Positions 9,536 through 17,474 of a stretch of DNA of 64,000 bases are shown here, piece after piece (the stretch's first letter is position 1; each line of letters opens with the position of its first letter). Location: the NCBI GenBank assembly GCA_036502005.1, contig DASXZH010000028.1, positions 1 through 64,000 of the forward strand. Reading direction: 5' to 3'. Below the pieces are notes generated by a model. It saw only the letters and a program-made list of their open reading frames with translations, did not search any database and was not told the DNA's origin. The DNA comes from DASXZH01 sp036502005. GTDB taxonomy: Bacteria; Armatimonadota; Fimbriimonadia; Fimbriimonadales; Fimbriimonadaceae. The position numbers were made by a program, and so were the translations under genes.

Positions 9536-11014
9536 TCAGTTTAAGAGGAACGAAGGCGCGTACCCCGGAGCCTGGTCCTCCATCAGTTGAACCGGTGCTC
9601 CCATCGCATTGAGACAGTGACCGAGAAAGCACGCGCCCGAAAGCGGCCCGAAGTAGAACAGCAGGATGCGCTTCGCCTTCGTTATTTCGATGATCTCGCG
9701 GATCAGCTGTTTGCTCGTGCGGGCGAGCGCGACCACATCTCCGGCATTTCGAAGGCAGTCATGTCCAAGTTCGCGGTTCGGCTTTAGAAGGAATAGTCTC
9801 GATGCCCCCGATGACTGTTCGAGATACTCGCGAACTCTAGGCTCGATCTGGCCTGTGACGCTGATTCCTACCGCGACAGAATGAGGTTCGCCGGCCAACT
9901 CTGTGCCCTGAGGATCTTCAAGAAGCATCTTGAAATCCTCGGAAATCGGTGCGTCCGTGCGCCAGTACCTCTCGTTTTGGTCGACTTCAATGGTGTATCC
10001 AGAAACTTCAGAAAAAACTTGGCCGAACGCAAACCAGGGAGATAGCCGAGCAAATCCTCGCGCCTTAATAAGCCTGCATCCAGCGCCGTTCCCGATTCTT
10101 TCTTCAAGTTCATAGAGCTCCGGCAACAAGTCGTCGTTCCAACTTGTGCCCTCTTTCAAGGAATGGCCCTTTACAAACTTCGGCCCTTCGAAATAATTGC
10201 GCCAGTTGATTTCATGGTCAGGGGGGACGTCGAATTGTCTCTCTTTGATGGATGATAGGTAGACAACCGCGCTGTTTTCCGGGGTCGCCGCGTAGAGTCG
10301 ATTGCTCTTCAATACCTCTTCCAGCAAGTCCCGTGTTATCTCTTGTCTTCCGCGCTCGATCCACTCACGGACAATGCCTGAGCATGTCTTAAGGGCGGCG
10401 CTGTCATGCTCCAGCTTTAGAAACATCATGCGCTCCGCCACTCGCTGTGCAAGCTCCGCTCCGCAATCGTAACCAAGAGTTAGCCTTAGACTAAGCACAA
10501 ACTCTCGAAACTCTTCATCGTCAGCGCCAAGATGGGTCCTCCAAGTGTCCCGAGCTGAGCCAGCTTTCGAACCGGGTCCCTCCTCGAAAAGCGCTATCTT
10601 GATGCGATTCTCGTGGCCCTCGACGAAGCCTCGCAAGGAATCGCTTTCCGCCCAAGCCCAATTGCTTATGAGATGAAGATGAAAGGGTCTGTCTCCACTC
10701 TGCCGTTTCACCGCTTTCCAGGTTCGAAAGAACTTCTGGAGAAGGCTTGATTGGCTGCCTTCCTGCTCGGTAAACCGCGACGAACTGTATTCACTTCGTT
10801 GGTCAACGTGATACTTGACTTGATAGAACTCGTCGGGAACGTCCGCTCCCGGGTCATGGTGAACGGTTACGTCATCGAAAGAGCCAGCAAGCTCATTTTC
10901 GATTGTGACGAGTTGCACATTCGTTGCAGGCATTTTGAGCCTGAGAACGTGCCACCACGAATATAGGTGCTGATAGTCGTCACCTCCTAGCCGAGCCGCA
11001 ACTTGATTTGCCAT
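9536..11014 (-). CDS. cap4: CBASS effector Cap4: DNA endonuclease with SAVED sensor domain
   Basis: About 492 residues from the ATG at 11014, 7 bases after the CD-NTase stop and preceded by a weak AGGT; an upstream in-frame start at 11074 would overlap the CD-NTase gene and is less likely. The N-terminal part has the Cap4-type nuclease look: DDYQHLYSWWHVL, TIENELAGSFDD, then DEFYQVKYHV, in which the QVK supplies the PD-(D/E)XK lysine. The C-terminal 150 residues match a SAVED domain, ending in RILLFYFGPLSGACFLGHCLN and PVQLMEDQAPGY (the usual 'hlF...P...a..lG..lN...pvqlye...YxpsF' pattern). In known systems SAVED binds a cyclic oligonucleotide and triggers unspecific double-strand DNA cleavage, killing the infected cell. 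It is the last gene of the CBASS cluster. Confidence 0.85.
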   Translation of the reverse strand: MANQVAARLGGDDYQHLYSWWHVLRLKMPATNVQLVTIENELAGSFDDVTVHHDPGADVPDEFYQVKYHVDQRSEYSSSRFTEQEGSQSSLLQKFFRTWKAVKRQSGDRPFHLHLISNWAWAESDSLRGFVEGHENRIKIALFEEGPGSKAGSARDTWRTHLGADDEEFREFVLSLRLTLGYDCGAELAQRVAERMMFLKLEHDSAALKTCSGIVREWIERGRQEITRDLLEEVLKSNRLYAATPENSAVVYLSSIKERQFDVPPDHEINWRNYFEGPKFVKGHSLKEGTSWNDDLLPELYELEERIGNGAGCRLIKARGFARLSPWFAFGQVFSEVSGYTIEVDQNERYWRTDAPISEDFKMLLEDPQGTELAGEPHSVAVGISVTGQIEPRVREYLEQSSGASRLFLLKPNRELGHDCLRNAGDVVALARTSKQLIREIIEITKAKRILLFYFGPLSGACFLGHCLNAMGAPVQLMEDQAPGYAPSFLLN

Positions 11015-11021
11015 CTTTGAC

Positions 11022-11912
11022 CTACGAGAGCGGAAACTTGGGACCCAGCAAACTTCGCCACGCTTTGAGGGCATCGCCGTTTTGCCCCTGACGAACCAGG
11101 TGGATTGCCGCGGCGGCTTGTCGCTCTGCGTTCAACAAGACCATCTTTGCCGCGTCCTTCTCGGCTGCCGTCATCATGTCGCTAACGTCCGGGCCGAGTC
11201 CAGCAGGGTCCGGCCAGACATCATGAATCCGGGCCGCGAGCGTTGCAAAGAAGGATTGCATTTCCCTATCGAACTGTCCTGAGAAGCCTCCATATAACAC
11301 TCCGAGCGCCATGACCTCAATGAGGAAGCTCGGTTTCACCGGCTTCCCGTTATGGTTGTTCCAATACTTCATCATCCGGACAAGGCCTTTCCATTCGCTG
11401 CTATAGGCCTGGTGAGCCGTAACCGCCTTTGCAGCGTGCGTCTTAGGATTGGTCTTGATCCAGGTGCCTTCTTTGGAATCGGGGATTTCGTAGTCATCGC
11501 CGTCGACAAACGCGGGGACTACGTCTACGGACACGATCCGGTAATCGGTGTTATCCTCGGCGTCTTCCTTGATCCCGAAGTTCACCGTGGTGGAGCGTCT
11601 CTGTTTGCCAACAGCGTTTCTGTCGTATTTCTCTAACAAAACCGACTCAAAATCATCGAGGACAACACTTGGGGCTTTGCCTCTGTAGTGCCCTTCCTTT
11701 TCACCAAGGGCAAAGAAAATGTCGATATCCTTGAGCGGCTTAGTCTTTGTATGGCGGCTGTAGGAGCCCGTCAGAAAGTCGTTGTCTATCGAGAATTTCT
11801 TCCGAATGTGGTCGCGAACCTCTGTGTGACGGTCAATGGCGTTTTTCTGCTCACGCTCGTTGAGTTCCAACCGGCTCTTGAACTTCCTGAATGCTTCTTC
11901 GATGGTTAACAT
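11022..11912 (-). CDS. CBASS CD-NTase (cGAS/DncV-like nucleotidyltransferase)
   Basis: A 296-residue nucleotidyltransferase. The fold motif is clear: Gly49-Ser50 in FLTGSYSRHT, the Asp62/Asp64 pair in KDIDIFF, and the third carboxylate Asp130 in VSVDVVPAF. These residues bind the two catalytic metals that join NTPs into a cyclic di- or trinucleotide alarm signal. The gene starts directly after the HORMA gene (1 base apart) and is followed 7 bases later by cap4, whose SAVED domain would read the signal. With HORMA and TRIP13 partners this is a type III CBASS synthase. Clade D enzymes often pair with Cap4, but I cannot fix the clade or the product from the sequence alone. Confidence 0.9.
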   Translation of the reverse strand: MLTIEEAFRKFKSRLELNEREQKNAIDRHTEVRDHIRKKFSIDNDFLTGSYSRHTKTKPLKDIDIFFALGEKEGHYRGKAPSVVLDDFESVLLEKYDRNAVGKQRRSTTVNFGIKEDAEDNTDYRIVSVDVVPAFVDGDDYEIPDSKEGTWIKTNPKTHAAKAVTAHQAYSSEWKGLVRMMKYWNNHNGKPVKPSFLIEVMALGVLYGGFSGQFDREMQSFFATLAARIHDVWPDPAGLGPDVSDMMTAAEKDAAKMVLLNAERQAAAAIHLVRQGQNGDALKAWRSLLGPKFPLS

Positions 11913-12416
11913 TTATAGTGGCCTCCAGAAGCTTGCGCCTGCGGACAAGCCAGCCCCTTCAATCGTCGTTCCAATGCTTTGCTTCACGAAACCGGCGGTA
12001 GACCGATAAGTGGTGCTCGACCATCCGTAAACGTCGGGCCGTCCCGCCTTAGTATCTGCGACAATGCGGTAATCCGCTTCGCTTGGCCAGACGCCCGCTT
12101 TGCGGATAGCCCATTTGATTTGGTCCGTGTCCACAAAGAAGCTTCCGCTCCCGTCCGTGTATCCGTAATAGATCGTAAAATCCCAGCGACCGATGAGCTT
12201 GTCGTCCTTCGGGTTATAGACCTCAAGGCTCAGCTCCTCTAGGTCCTTCGTGTCGATCCATTTCTTAATGCCACGCTCCAAGACATCCCAGTCGGATGCG
12301 ATCTTGTTCGGATTAAGGCCGCTTTGCCTGACGATGTCTTGGAGACACCGGAGAATGTTGTCGGTCACATAAGTGATAGAGTGAGAATAGGTGTTGACTA
12401 CAACGAAGGTGCTCAT
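11913..12416 (-). CDS. cap7: CBASS HORMA-domain activator Cap7
   Basis: A 167-residue bacterial HORMA family 1 protein. Its pattern fits closely: an N-terminal TYSHSITYVTDNILRCL, GLNPNKIASDWDVLERGIKKW cut across residues 33-53, LEVYNP, GRWDFTIYYGY, DTDQIKWAIRKAG and a C-terminal RPDVYGWSSTTYRST with SFWRPL. In type III CBASS the HORMA protein senses a phage peptide, closes around it and switches on the CD-NTase. Its ATG overlaps the stop of the preceding gene in an ATGA, so it is translationally coupled to it, and its stop abuts the CD-NTase start. The C-terminal 'safety belt' part appears complete. Confidence 0.9.
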   Translation of the reverse strand: MSTFVVVNTYSHSITYVTDNILRCLQDIVRQSGLNPNKIASDWDVLERGIKKWIDTKDLEELSLEVYNPKDDKLIGRWDFTIYYGYTDGSGSFFVDTDQIKWAIRKAGVWPSEADYRIVADTKAGRPDVYGWSSTTYRSTAGFVKQSIGTTIEGAGLSAGASFWRPL

Positions 12417-12889
12417 TTGCGTAGGTAAGCCTCCATATTCACTTCGGTGAGCGATGCGGCCATTTCCGGTTCCGCTTCGTCGTCCCCGACCGGCTCGGAC
12501 ATCTCACGAGCTGAAATGCGCGACGACTTCTTCTTAAGTTCGCCTGATATCCAGTCCAAGTCATCCTTGGGGCATGGGAGAGACATTTTCCAATTGTCTT
12601 GAGTGGGGATTGTCGCCAGGGGGCTCTCGTTTAGGCCCTCGCCTGCGATGGCATCCTCTCCGTGAGTGCAATAAACTCGCACTCTTGGCCCCGGTCCGCC
12701 GTGAACCACCATTGGGGCCGCTTCGCAGGTTTCCCGTGAGATGATCGAGCTCGCAATTCCCGATACGCTCTTCAACTCGCTGTATGCCTCCGAACTGGAG
12801 TCCGGCGCGAGAATAGCGACGATTGCACTCCATGTCTCGGATGCGGACCGGGCCGGAATCGAGGCAAAGTTTCGAGCCACCGTGCTCAT
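12413..12889 (-). CDS. cap8: CBASS accessory protein, Cap8-like
   Basis: A 158-residue protein lying between the TRIP13 and HORMA genes with ATGA overlaps on both sides (12886-12889 and 12413-12416). It has the pattern S.SETWSAIVAILAP, ELKSVSGIASSIIS, GPGPRVRVYC, GEDAIAGEGLNESPL and KMSLPCPKDDLDWI. Proteins of this size and position in type III CBASS operons that use a family 1 HORMA protein are called Cap8 and are thought to be a second HORMA-like protein or a carrier of a closure peptide. The C-terminal tail, rich in acidic residues (VGDDEAEPE), could hold such a peptide. The name rests on position and size more than on a sure domain match. Confidence 0.6.
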   Translation of the reverse strand: MSTVARNFASIPARSASETWSAIVAILAPDSSSEAYSELKSVSGIASSIISRETCEAAPMVVHGGPGPRVRVYCTHGEDAIAGEGLNESPLATIPTQDNWKMSLPCPKDDLDWISGELKKKSSRISAREMSEPVGDDEAEPEMAASLTEVNMEAYLRK

Positions 12890-13809
12890 TTGAAGCCTCC
12901 TTTGGAAATCTTCCCTTCGGACTGCACATGGGCTGCAGCCCGCCGGAGATCGTTGATAGTGAGACGGCTTGGGTCCAGCGCCGTTTGTTTATCGAGGGTG
13001 CAAGCTGAGGCTACGAGCTTTCTCAGTTGGCGCCCGTCGAGCCCTACGCAGGCCCTTACAACTTCCGAGAAGCTCGGATCGGCTGCTAGCCGTTTGACCG
13101 GTGGGAAAAGCTCTCCTAAACTTGTGAGGGTGGAAATAAGTATTTCACGAACGGCTTGCTCGTTAGGCAGCGGGACCGTAAGAACAAAGTCGGCACGGGA
13201 AATAAACGCTGCGTCGATCGCTTGCGGAAAGTTCGAGGTCGCGATGAAAAGCAGTTGGGGGAACTCGGCCGCAAGGTGGTCTAGCTGTACGAGAGCAGCG
13301 TCCGTTGCCCGATGTACATCTACGGGATTTGCCTCAAGGCTAAGTTTCGCCCGGTCAGAAACAAGCGTCTCGACCTCGTCCAAGAGCACGATTGTCTTCC
13401 CTTGCCCGGCGAATTCGGCGATGCGACCGCCAAGTTCGGTGACGGCTTTCTGGCTCTTGCCCAAGGCGGCGCTAGTCAGTGAGTGGGGGTCGATCTCAAG
13501 ATAGGTTATTGGACCAAGTACATCAGCTGCCCGCGATGCCAGCCCTTTCGCCAGAGAGGTCTTCCCTGTCCCGGGCACACCGGCAAGGAGGATGATTCCA
13601 TGCAAGGGCAGCTTCGCTCGCGAGATCTTTGGACGAAGGGTAAAGTTGAGCACCGCATGTGCAAGGAGCCGGTCCTTGAGCTCGGCGTCCATAATAATGG
13701 CATCCCAAAGCTCGGAGAATTCGCGATCAGGCAATCTGCGATTGTCGAAGATGCCTGGTCCGCCCATACCTGAGGAGATTCTTGTCGAAGGAGGCGTAAT
13801 ATCATTCAT
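12886..13809 (-). CDS. cap6: CBASS AAA+ ATPase Cap6 (TRIP13/Pch2-like)
   Basis: A 307-residue AAA+ protein, first gene of the CBASS operon. Walker A GVPGTGKT spans residues 77-84 and Walker B IVLLDEVE 140-147. A sensor 1 stretch FIATSNFPQAID and a sensor 2-like GLDGRQLRKL follow. This size and layout are those of bacterial TRIP13, which pulls HORMA proteins back to the inactive open form and so keeps CBASS silent in healthy cells. It is divergent from the XRE-ImmA gene, with 145 bases between them that hold a promoter and a dyad. Confidence 0.9.
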   Translation of the reverse strand: MNDITPPSTRISSGMGGPGIFDNRRLPDREFSELWDAIIMDAELKDRLLAHAVLNFTLRPKISRAKLPLHGIILLAGVPGTGKTSLAKGLASRAADVLGPITYLEIDPHSLTSAALGKSQKAVTELGGRIAEFAGQGKTIVLLDEVETLVSDRAKLSLEANPVDVHRATDAALVQLDHLAAEFPQLLFIATSNFPQAIDAAFISRADFVLTVPLPNEQAVREILISTLTSLGELFPPVKRLAADPSFSEVVRACVGLDGRQLRKLVASACTLDKQTALDPSRLTINDLRRAAAHVQSEGKISKGGFK

Positions 13810-13869
13810 TAGAGGTTTCAGTGCGGCGGATAATCACTAGGTTCTCCGCAAATCTACCATTTCTAACGG

Positions 13870-13923
13870 TTGACAAAGCCGACAAGTTTCATTATTTTGT
13901 AAAATATGGAATCATATTGTCAA
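13870..13923 (+). promoter_or_regulatory. Promoter and possible operator between cap6 and the XRE-ImmA gene
   Basis: A TTGACA box at 13870-13875 is followed after 17 bases by TATTTT at 13893-13898, a good sigma-70-like promoter pointing at the XRE-ImmA gene that starts at 13955. TTGACAA at 13870-13876 and its reverse complement TTGTCAA at 13917-13923 form a 7-base inverted repeat bracketing the promoter and start site, a plausible operator for the XRE protein. Which genes it controls is inferred. Confidence 0.5.
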
Positions 13924-13954
13924 ATAATGCGTCATTCTAATAAGGTGAACCCAC

Positions 13955-15121
13955 TTGGACGGTGAAAGACTCAAGATCCTGCGGCTTTCCAGGGATATGT
14001 CTCTTGATGACCTCGCCTCAGCTGCCGGCGAGATCGTGTCAAAGCAGATGCTTTCGAGGTATGAACGGGGTCTTTCGACTCCGACGGCGCGTGTAGTCAC
14101 AGCGTTGGCCAAGGCGCTAGGGGTTCCAGTCTCTAAGATGTTGGAGCAACCAAGGATCAGCGTTGAGCCAGTGGCTTATCGCAAACAGGCTTCCCTTAAG
14201 AAGGGAGATGAGCACCGAATTACATCTCTCTTAACCACTGAGCTAGAACTCAGAGTGAGGCTCCAAGAAGCCAATAGGTTCCCGCCGCCGACCATACCAA
14301 TTCTCGACATTTCGGCCAAGTCTCTCGAAGACGCAGAATCGGCCGCAATCCGAATCAGAGAGGAGTGGGGTTTAGGAGAAGCTCCGATCATGAGCTTGGT
14401 CGATGAAATGGAGAGCAGGCTCGTCCATGTCATTGAAGTTGATGCTCCGCCCACCTTTGATGGACTATCGCTTGTCGCTTACGATGAACATCGCACTCCA
14501 ACGGCCGTTGCGGCCGCAATTAGAAGGGGTGTTCCAGGTGATAGGCAGCGACTGAGTCTTGCTCACGAACTTGGCCACATCCTTCTTCGACTGGCCGATG
14601 ATATGGATGAGGAGAAAGCCGCTTACCGATTCGCAAGTGCGCTTCTCGCGCCGGCCGCGGCATTACGGCGCGAAATTGGCGAACGGCGAAGTGCCGTGGA
14701 CCTTAAAGAACTTGTGATTTTGAAGCAACGGTATAAGATGAGCTTGATGGCGGTGGTCTACCGGCTGCGTGAACTGGCGATCATATCCGAGAATCACGCT
14801 AAGGATTGGTTTATGGAAATTAGGGCTCGAGGCTGGGGCAAGGTTGAACCTTGGGAAGTTTCCCCCGAGGAGCCGACTTGGATGAAAATGAACGTGCTTC
14901 GTGCGATGGCAGAGGGCGTACTTCGTAGAGATGAGGCAAAAGAGATGTTAGGAAATAACGATTTGGAAATTCCGGGCCAAAGCAGCGATCTTCAGGAGTT
15001 GATGCAAATGACTCGCGATGAAAGGCGCCGTATGTTGTCAGAGTCAGTGGCCGATTCCGCTGGGGAGTATGAAGGGGATGCCGAGTGGCTTAACGCTAGC
15101 TTAGAGGGGTCGCGCTCGTAA
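13955..15121 (+). CDS. XRE-family HTH regulator fused to ImmA/IrrE metallopeptidase
   Basis: A 388-residue protein with an N-terminal XRE helix-turn-helix (residues 3-62: ILRLSRDMSLDDLASAAG, SKQMLSRYERGL) and a ImmA/IrrE zinc peptidase domain with HELGH at 204-208. The C-terminal 100 residues are charged and unassigned. ImmA/IrrE proteins cleave their partner regulators after stress and switch mobile or toxin genes on. The start is a TTG at 13955 with AAGGTG about 8 bases upstream. The next gene, a MazF-like toxin, begins immediately after the stop, so the pair probably acts as antitoxin-regulator and toxin. Being divergent to CBASS, it may also control that operon; this is inference. Confidence 0.85.
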   Translation: MDGERLKILRLSRDMSLDDLASAAGEIVSKQMLSRYERGLSTPTARVVTALAKALGVPVSKMLEQPRISVEPVAYRKQASLKKGDEHRITSLLTTELELRVRLQEANRFPPPTIPILDISAKSLEDAESAAIRIREEWGLGEAPIMSLVDEMESRLVHVIEVDAPPTFDGLSLVAYDEHRTPTAVAAAIRRGVPGDRQRLSLAHELGHILLRLADDMDEEKAAYRFASALLAPAAALRREIGERRSAVDLKELVILKQRYKMSLMAVVYRLRELAIISENHAKDWFMEIRARGWGKVEPWEVSPEEPTWMKMNVLRAMAEGVLRRDEAKEMLGNNDLEIPGQSSDLQELMQMTRDERRRMLSESVADSAGEYEGDAEWLNASLEGSRS

Positions 15122-15475
15122 ATGGCCGCGGACCCGCGCCGCGGTGAAATCTGGCTAGTGGAGCTTGACCCGACGAGGGGTTCAGAAGTTCAAAAGACCC
15201 GGCCCGTTGTCGTGGTCAGTTCTAATGCAATCAACGGGCTACCTATTCGCATGGTTGCCCCGGTGACGAGCTTTCAGGAGAGGCATCTAAAAAGAATCTG
15301 GGCTGTTCCAATCGAGGCTACAGACGGCACTGGGCTCGAAGGCAAATCGACAATCATGCCCGAGCAATCTCGCTGTGTGTCCCTGGAAAGGTTTGTGGGG
15401 CTTAAGGGTTCGGCACCCCCGTTTATTCTCGATGAGCTCGACGCTGCGCTGAAAATAGTTCTTGATTTGAACTAG
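15122..15475 (+). CDS. PemK/MazF-type endoribonuclease toxin
   Basis: A 117-residue MazF/PemK protein. The N-terminal RRGEIWLVELDPTRGSEVQ with KTRPVVVVS is the family signature, and the C-terminal STIMPEQSRCVSLERF is the usual second motif. Family members cut mRNA at short sequences. Its ATG directly follows the stop of the XRE-ImmA gene, so the two are an operon in which the upstream protein is the likely antitoxin; an ImmA/IrrE partner for a MazF is less common than a small MazE. Confidence 0.85.
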   Translation: MAADPRRGEIWLVELDPTRGSEVQKTRPVVVVSSNAINGLPIRMVAPVTSFQERHLKRIWAVPIEATDGTGLEGKSTIMPEQSRCVSLERFVGLKGSAPPFILDELDAALKIVLDLN

Positions 15476-15570
15476 GGCTTTCTGTTCAGACCGCACTTGG
15501 TAGAACTTTAGGACTTCGAGGTAAGGCCCATTCTATTGATATTCTGCCCAAACTCCCAGACCCTCCGCTC

Positions 15571-16335
15571 TTACTCTAGAGCTCCAAATTGACAAAGCAG
15601 CTCCTCGACCTGGGGCTTCGCCTTTAGTCTCGCTTTTGTCAGGAGAGATGCCCCTCGTTTGTCGCTGGCGTTTGGGTCAGCGCCTCCCCGCAAGAGCATT
15701 TCTGCTATACGCAAATATCCACGATTTACTGCCTCGCGCAACGGGGGTGCCCCTGTGTCGTCCACGACGTTCGGGTCTGCTCCGCCAGAAAGCAATACCG
15801 CTATCAAGTCTTCGGCCATCGAAACACTTTGTTCGAATGGGATTAACGAAATACATAAGTGAAGGGCAGTCAGTCTGGCCGGATACCTTAATTGGGACTG
15901 TAGCTGGGCATCGGTCCGAATAATTGGATTGGCGCCGGCATCGAGAAGGACGTTTACCAAATCGAGGGATCTCGTTACCGCCCGGTGGAGCGGAGCCACT
16001 CCGTAGGCATCATAGCAATTGATATCTTCGTTTCGCAGGGCCTTCAGAAGCTGTTCGCTGGTCGGAACTTCGCCCTTATTCATCCAATCTATTGTTGCGA
16101 CCTGAAAGTTGGTTGACTTCGGTGTGACAGGCTGCGGAACATGGAAGGTCGGCTTGGTTTGGAGCAGTGTACTGCCGAAGCTTGCACTTCCGCCTCCAGA
16201 AGCGCGAAGCTTGTTAACGTCACAGCTTATGGAAACCCTTGCAGTAAGAAATGTAACACCATCTGGCGTCGGGTAAGCGCTTTGAAGAGGCTCCGTGCAT
16301 GCGAATTCCGTTAGGTTTTTTGCCGGACAGGTCAT
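15571..16335 (-). CDS. Ankyrin-repeat protein
   Basis: About 254 residues from the ATG at 16335, which has GGGAAGG 4 bases upstream; a TTG at 16362 is an unlikely alternative. The C-terminal 150 residues contain three to four ankyrin repeats: GVAPLHRAVTRSLDLVNVLL with DAGANP, then LTALHLCIS...VLLSGGADPN, APPLREAVNRGYLRIAEMLL with RGGADPN, and ASLLTKARLKAKPQVEELL. The first 100 residues are not recognised and contain a Gly/Ser-rich stretch. Ankyrin repeats mediate protein binding. The partner is unknown. It sits among unrecognised genes between defence genes. Confidence 0.75.
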   Translation of the reverse strand: MTCPAKNLTEFACTEPLQSAYPTPDGVTFLTARVSISCDVNKLRASGGGSASFGSTLLQTKPTFHVPQPVTPKSTNFQVATIDWMNKGEVPTSEQLLKALRNEDINCYDAYGVAPLHRAVTRSLDLVNVLLDAGANPIIRTDAQLQSQLRYPARLTALHLCISLIPFEQSVSMAEDLIAVLLSGGADPNVVDDTGAPPLREAVNRGYLRIAEMLLRGGADPNASDKRGASLLTKARLKAKPQVEELLCQFGALE

Positions 16336-16494
16336 ACACCTTCCCAATGCGACCAAAGGCAAAAGCTACTGAGTCCTCCTTAAAAAGAAAGGATGTTGAG
16401 TATCTTATTTGTAAGCTCTAGATTCTCTAGCACTCCCACTAACGTGGTGGACGATTGTTATTACTTTTTGTCAGAAAGTCTGAATAGCGCGGAA

Positions 16495-16692
16495 TCATCC
16501 GGCTAATACTTCAAGGGCGTATTGGCAAACCCTTTTCCTTAGCCGATTCGTGAGGTCTTCTAAGGGATCAGCTAGTTGCGCCATTTGCCTGACCCCTTGT
16601 TTATCGTCCACCAAATTCTCAAGCGGCAACCGTTTACCAGAGCGACTCAATATCTGAAGAACCCGTGTCAGTGGAGAGGAGCTCGCCGCCAT
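16495..16692 (-). CDS. Small hypothetical protein
   Basis: A 65-residue frame that overlaps the end of the next upstream minus-strand gene by 59 bases. It is rich in Leu, Arg and Gln and predicted by eye to be mainly helical (PLEDLTNRLRKRVCQYALEV). It might be a real coupled gene or a chance frame. No family is recognised. Confidence 0.25.
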   Translation of the reverse strand: MAASSSPLTRVLQILSRSGKRLPLENLVDDKQGVRQMAQLADPLEDLTNRLRKRVCQYALEVLAG

Positions 16693-17236
16693 CGTCCTGA
16701 ATTAAAGACGCAATCTTTATGGATCGGCGCCAAGAGGCCACGCAAATAAAGTGATTAACGCTTCGCCAGTTGTTACTCACTTCTTCGCCTGTTACGATCC
16801 GAGTTGCGCACTTGTCACTATCCAAAATTACGCCGCGGGTGCTAAGTGCCGCGAACTCATCGTTGAGCTCGGTTATACGGGCCAATACGGGTTTAAGCAG
16901 AACGGGCTGCCACATCCCATTGTAATCCAGCACAAACGCGCAGACCATTGGATACGGCTTGCTTCTAATCCGATATGATTCTTTGATTTCCGCGAAAGGA
17001 TCTTCAAGATAGGTTTCATCTTGAAACTGCGGTTGTACGAAGTGAAAGCGCCAAGGCTCGAACAATCCATCGCCCATTTTCTTGCATGGGACCCAGATGG
17101 GGGAGGAATGGCCGACATCGAAAAGGAACACCTCACTTGCAAAGGAAAGGCAGTCCCCAAAATAGCAGTCGTGGGGTTGGTAAATAGTGTACGAAATTGG
17201 GACGTCAAATCCCTCTGGGCGCGAAAAAGTTAACAT
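16634..17236 (-). CDS. Hypothetical protein
   Basis: A 200-residue protein with no recognised family. It begins MLTFSRPEGFDVPISYTIY and is rich in Trp, Phe and Tyr in its first half (KMGDGLFEPWRFHF), without a signal peptide or membrane helix. The length and lack of internal bias suggest a true gene. It lies in a row of unrecognised minus-strand genes between the MazF pair and the gene at 18358, a typical place for cargo of a defence island. Confidence 0.55.
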   Translation of the reverse strand: MLTFSRPEGFDVPISYTIYQPHDCYFGDCLSFASEVFLFDVGHSSPIWVPCKKMGDGLFEPWRFHFVQPQFQDETYLEDPFAEIKESYRIRSKPYPMVCAFVLDYNGMWQPVLLKPVLARITELNDEFAALSTRGVILDSDKCATRIVTGEEVSNNWRSVNHFICVASWRRSIKIASLIQDDGGELLSTDTGSSDIESLW

Positions 17237-17418
17237 TGTCTTTTACTCCTTGGCCGTTAGGCGGAGAGCTTATAAACTCCTCTGAGCACATTTTTAAAAA
17301 CATCTGCAGATTTGTATTAATACCGATCCAATTGACCGGATGCAGAAGCTTGGCAAGTAACCAGAGAAGGAACCATGACATTGGATGGAGCGAAACCAGC
17401 ATGCTGTCGCTCACACTT

Positions 17419-17471
17419 AAAAATGGGGGCACTCACACTCGCTTAAGAAAAGCAGATGAAGAGTGCCCCCA
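17419..17471 (-). terminator. Rho-independent terminator of the 235-residue gene
   Basis: On the minus strand an 11-base arm (17461-17471) pairs perfectly with 17424-17434 and is followed by five T (17419-17423). The loop is about 26 bases. It begins 4 bases after the stop of the gene at 17475-18182. Confidence 0.75.
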
Positions 17472-17474
17472 ACC

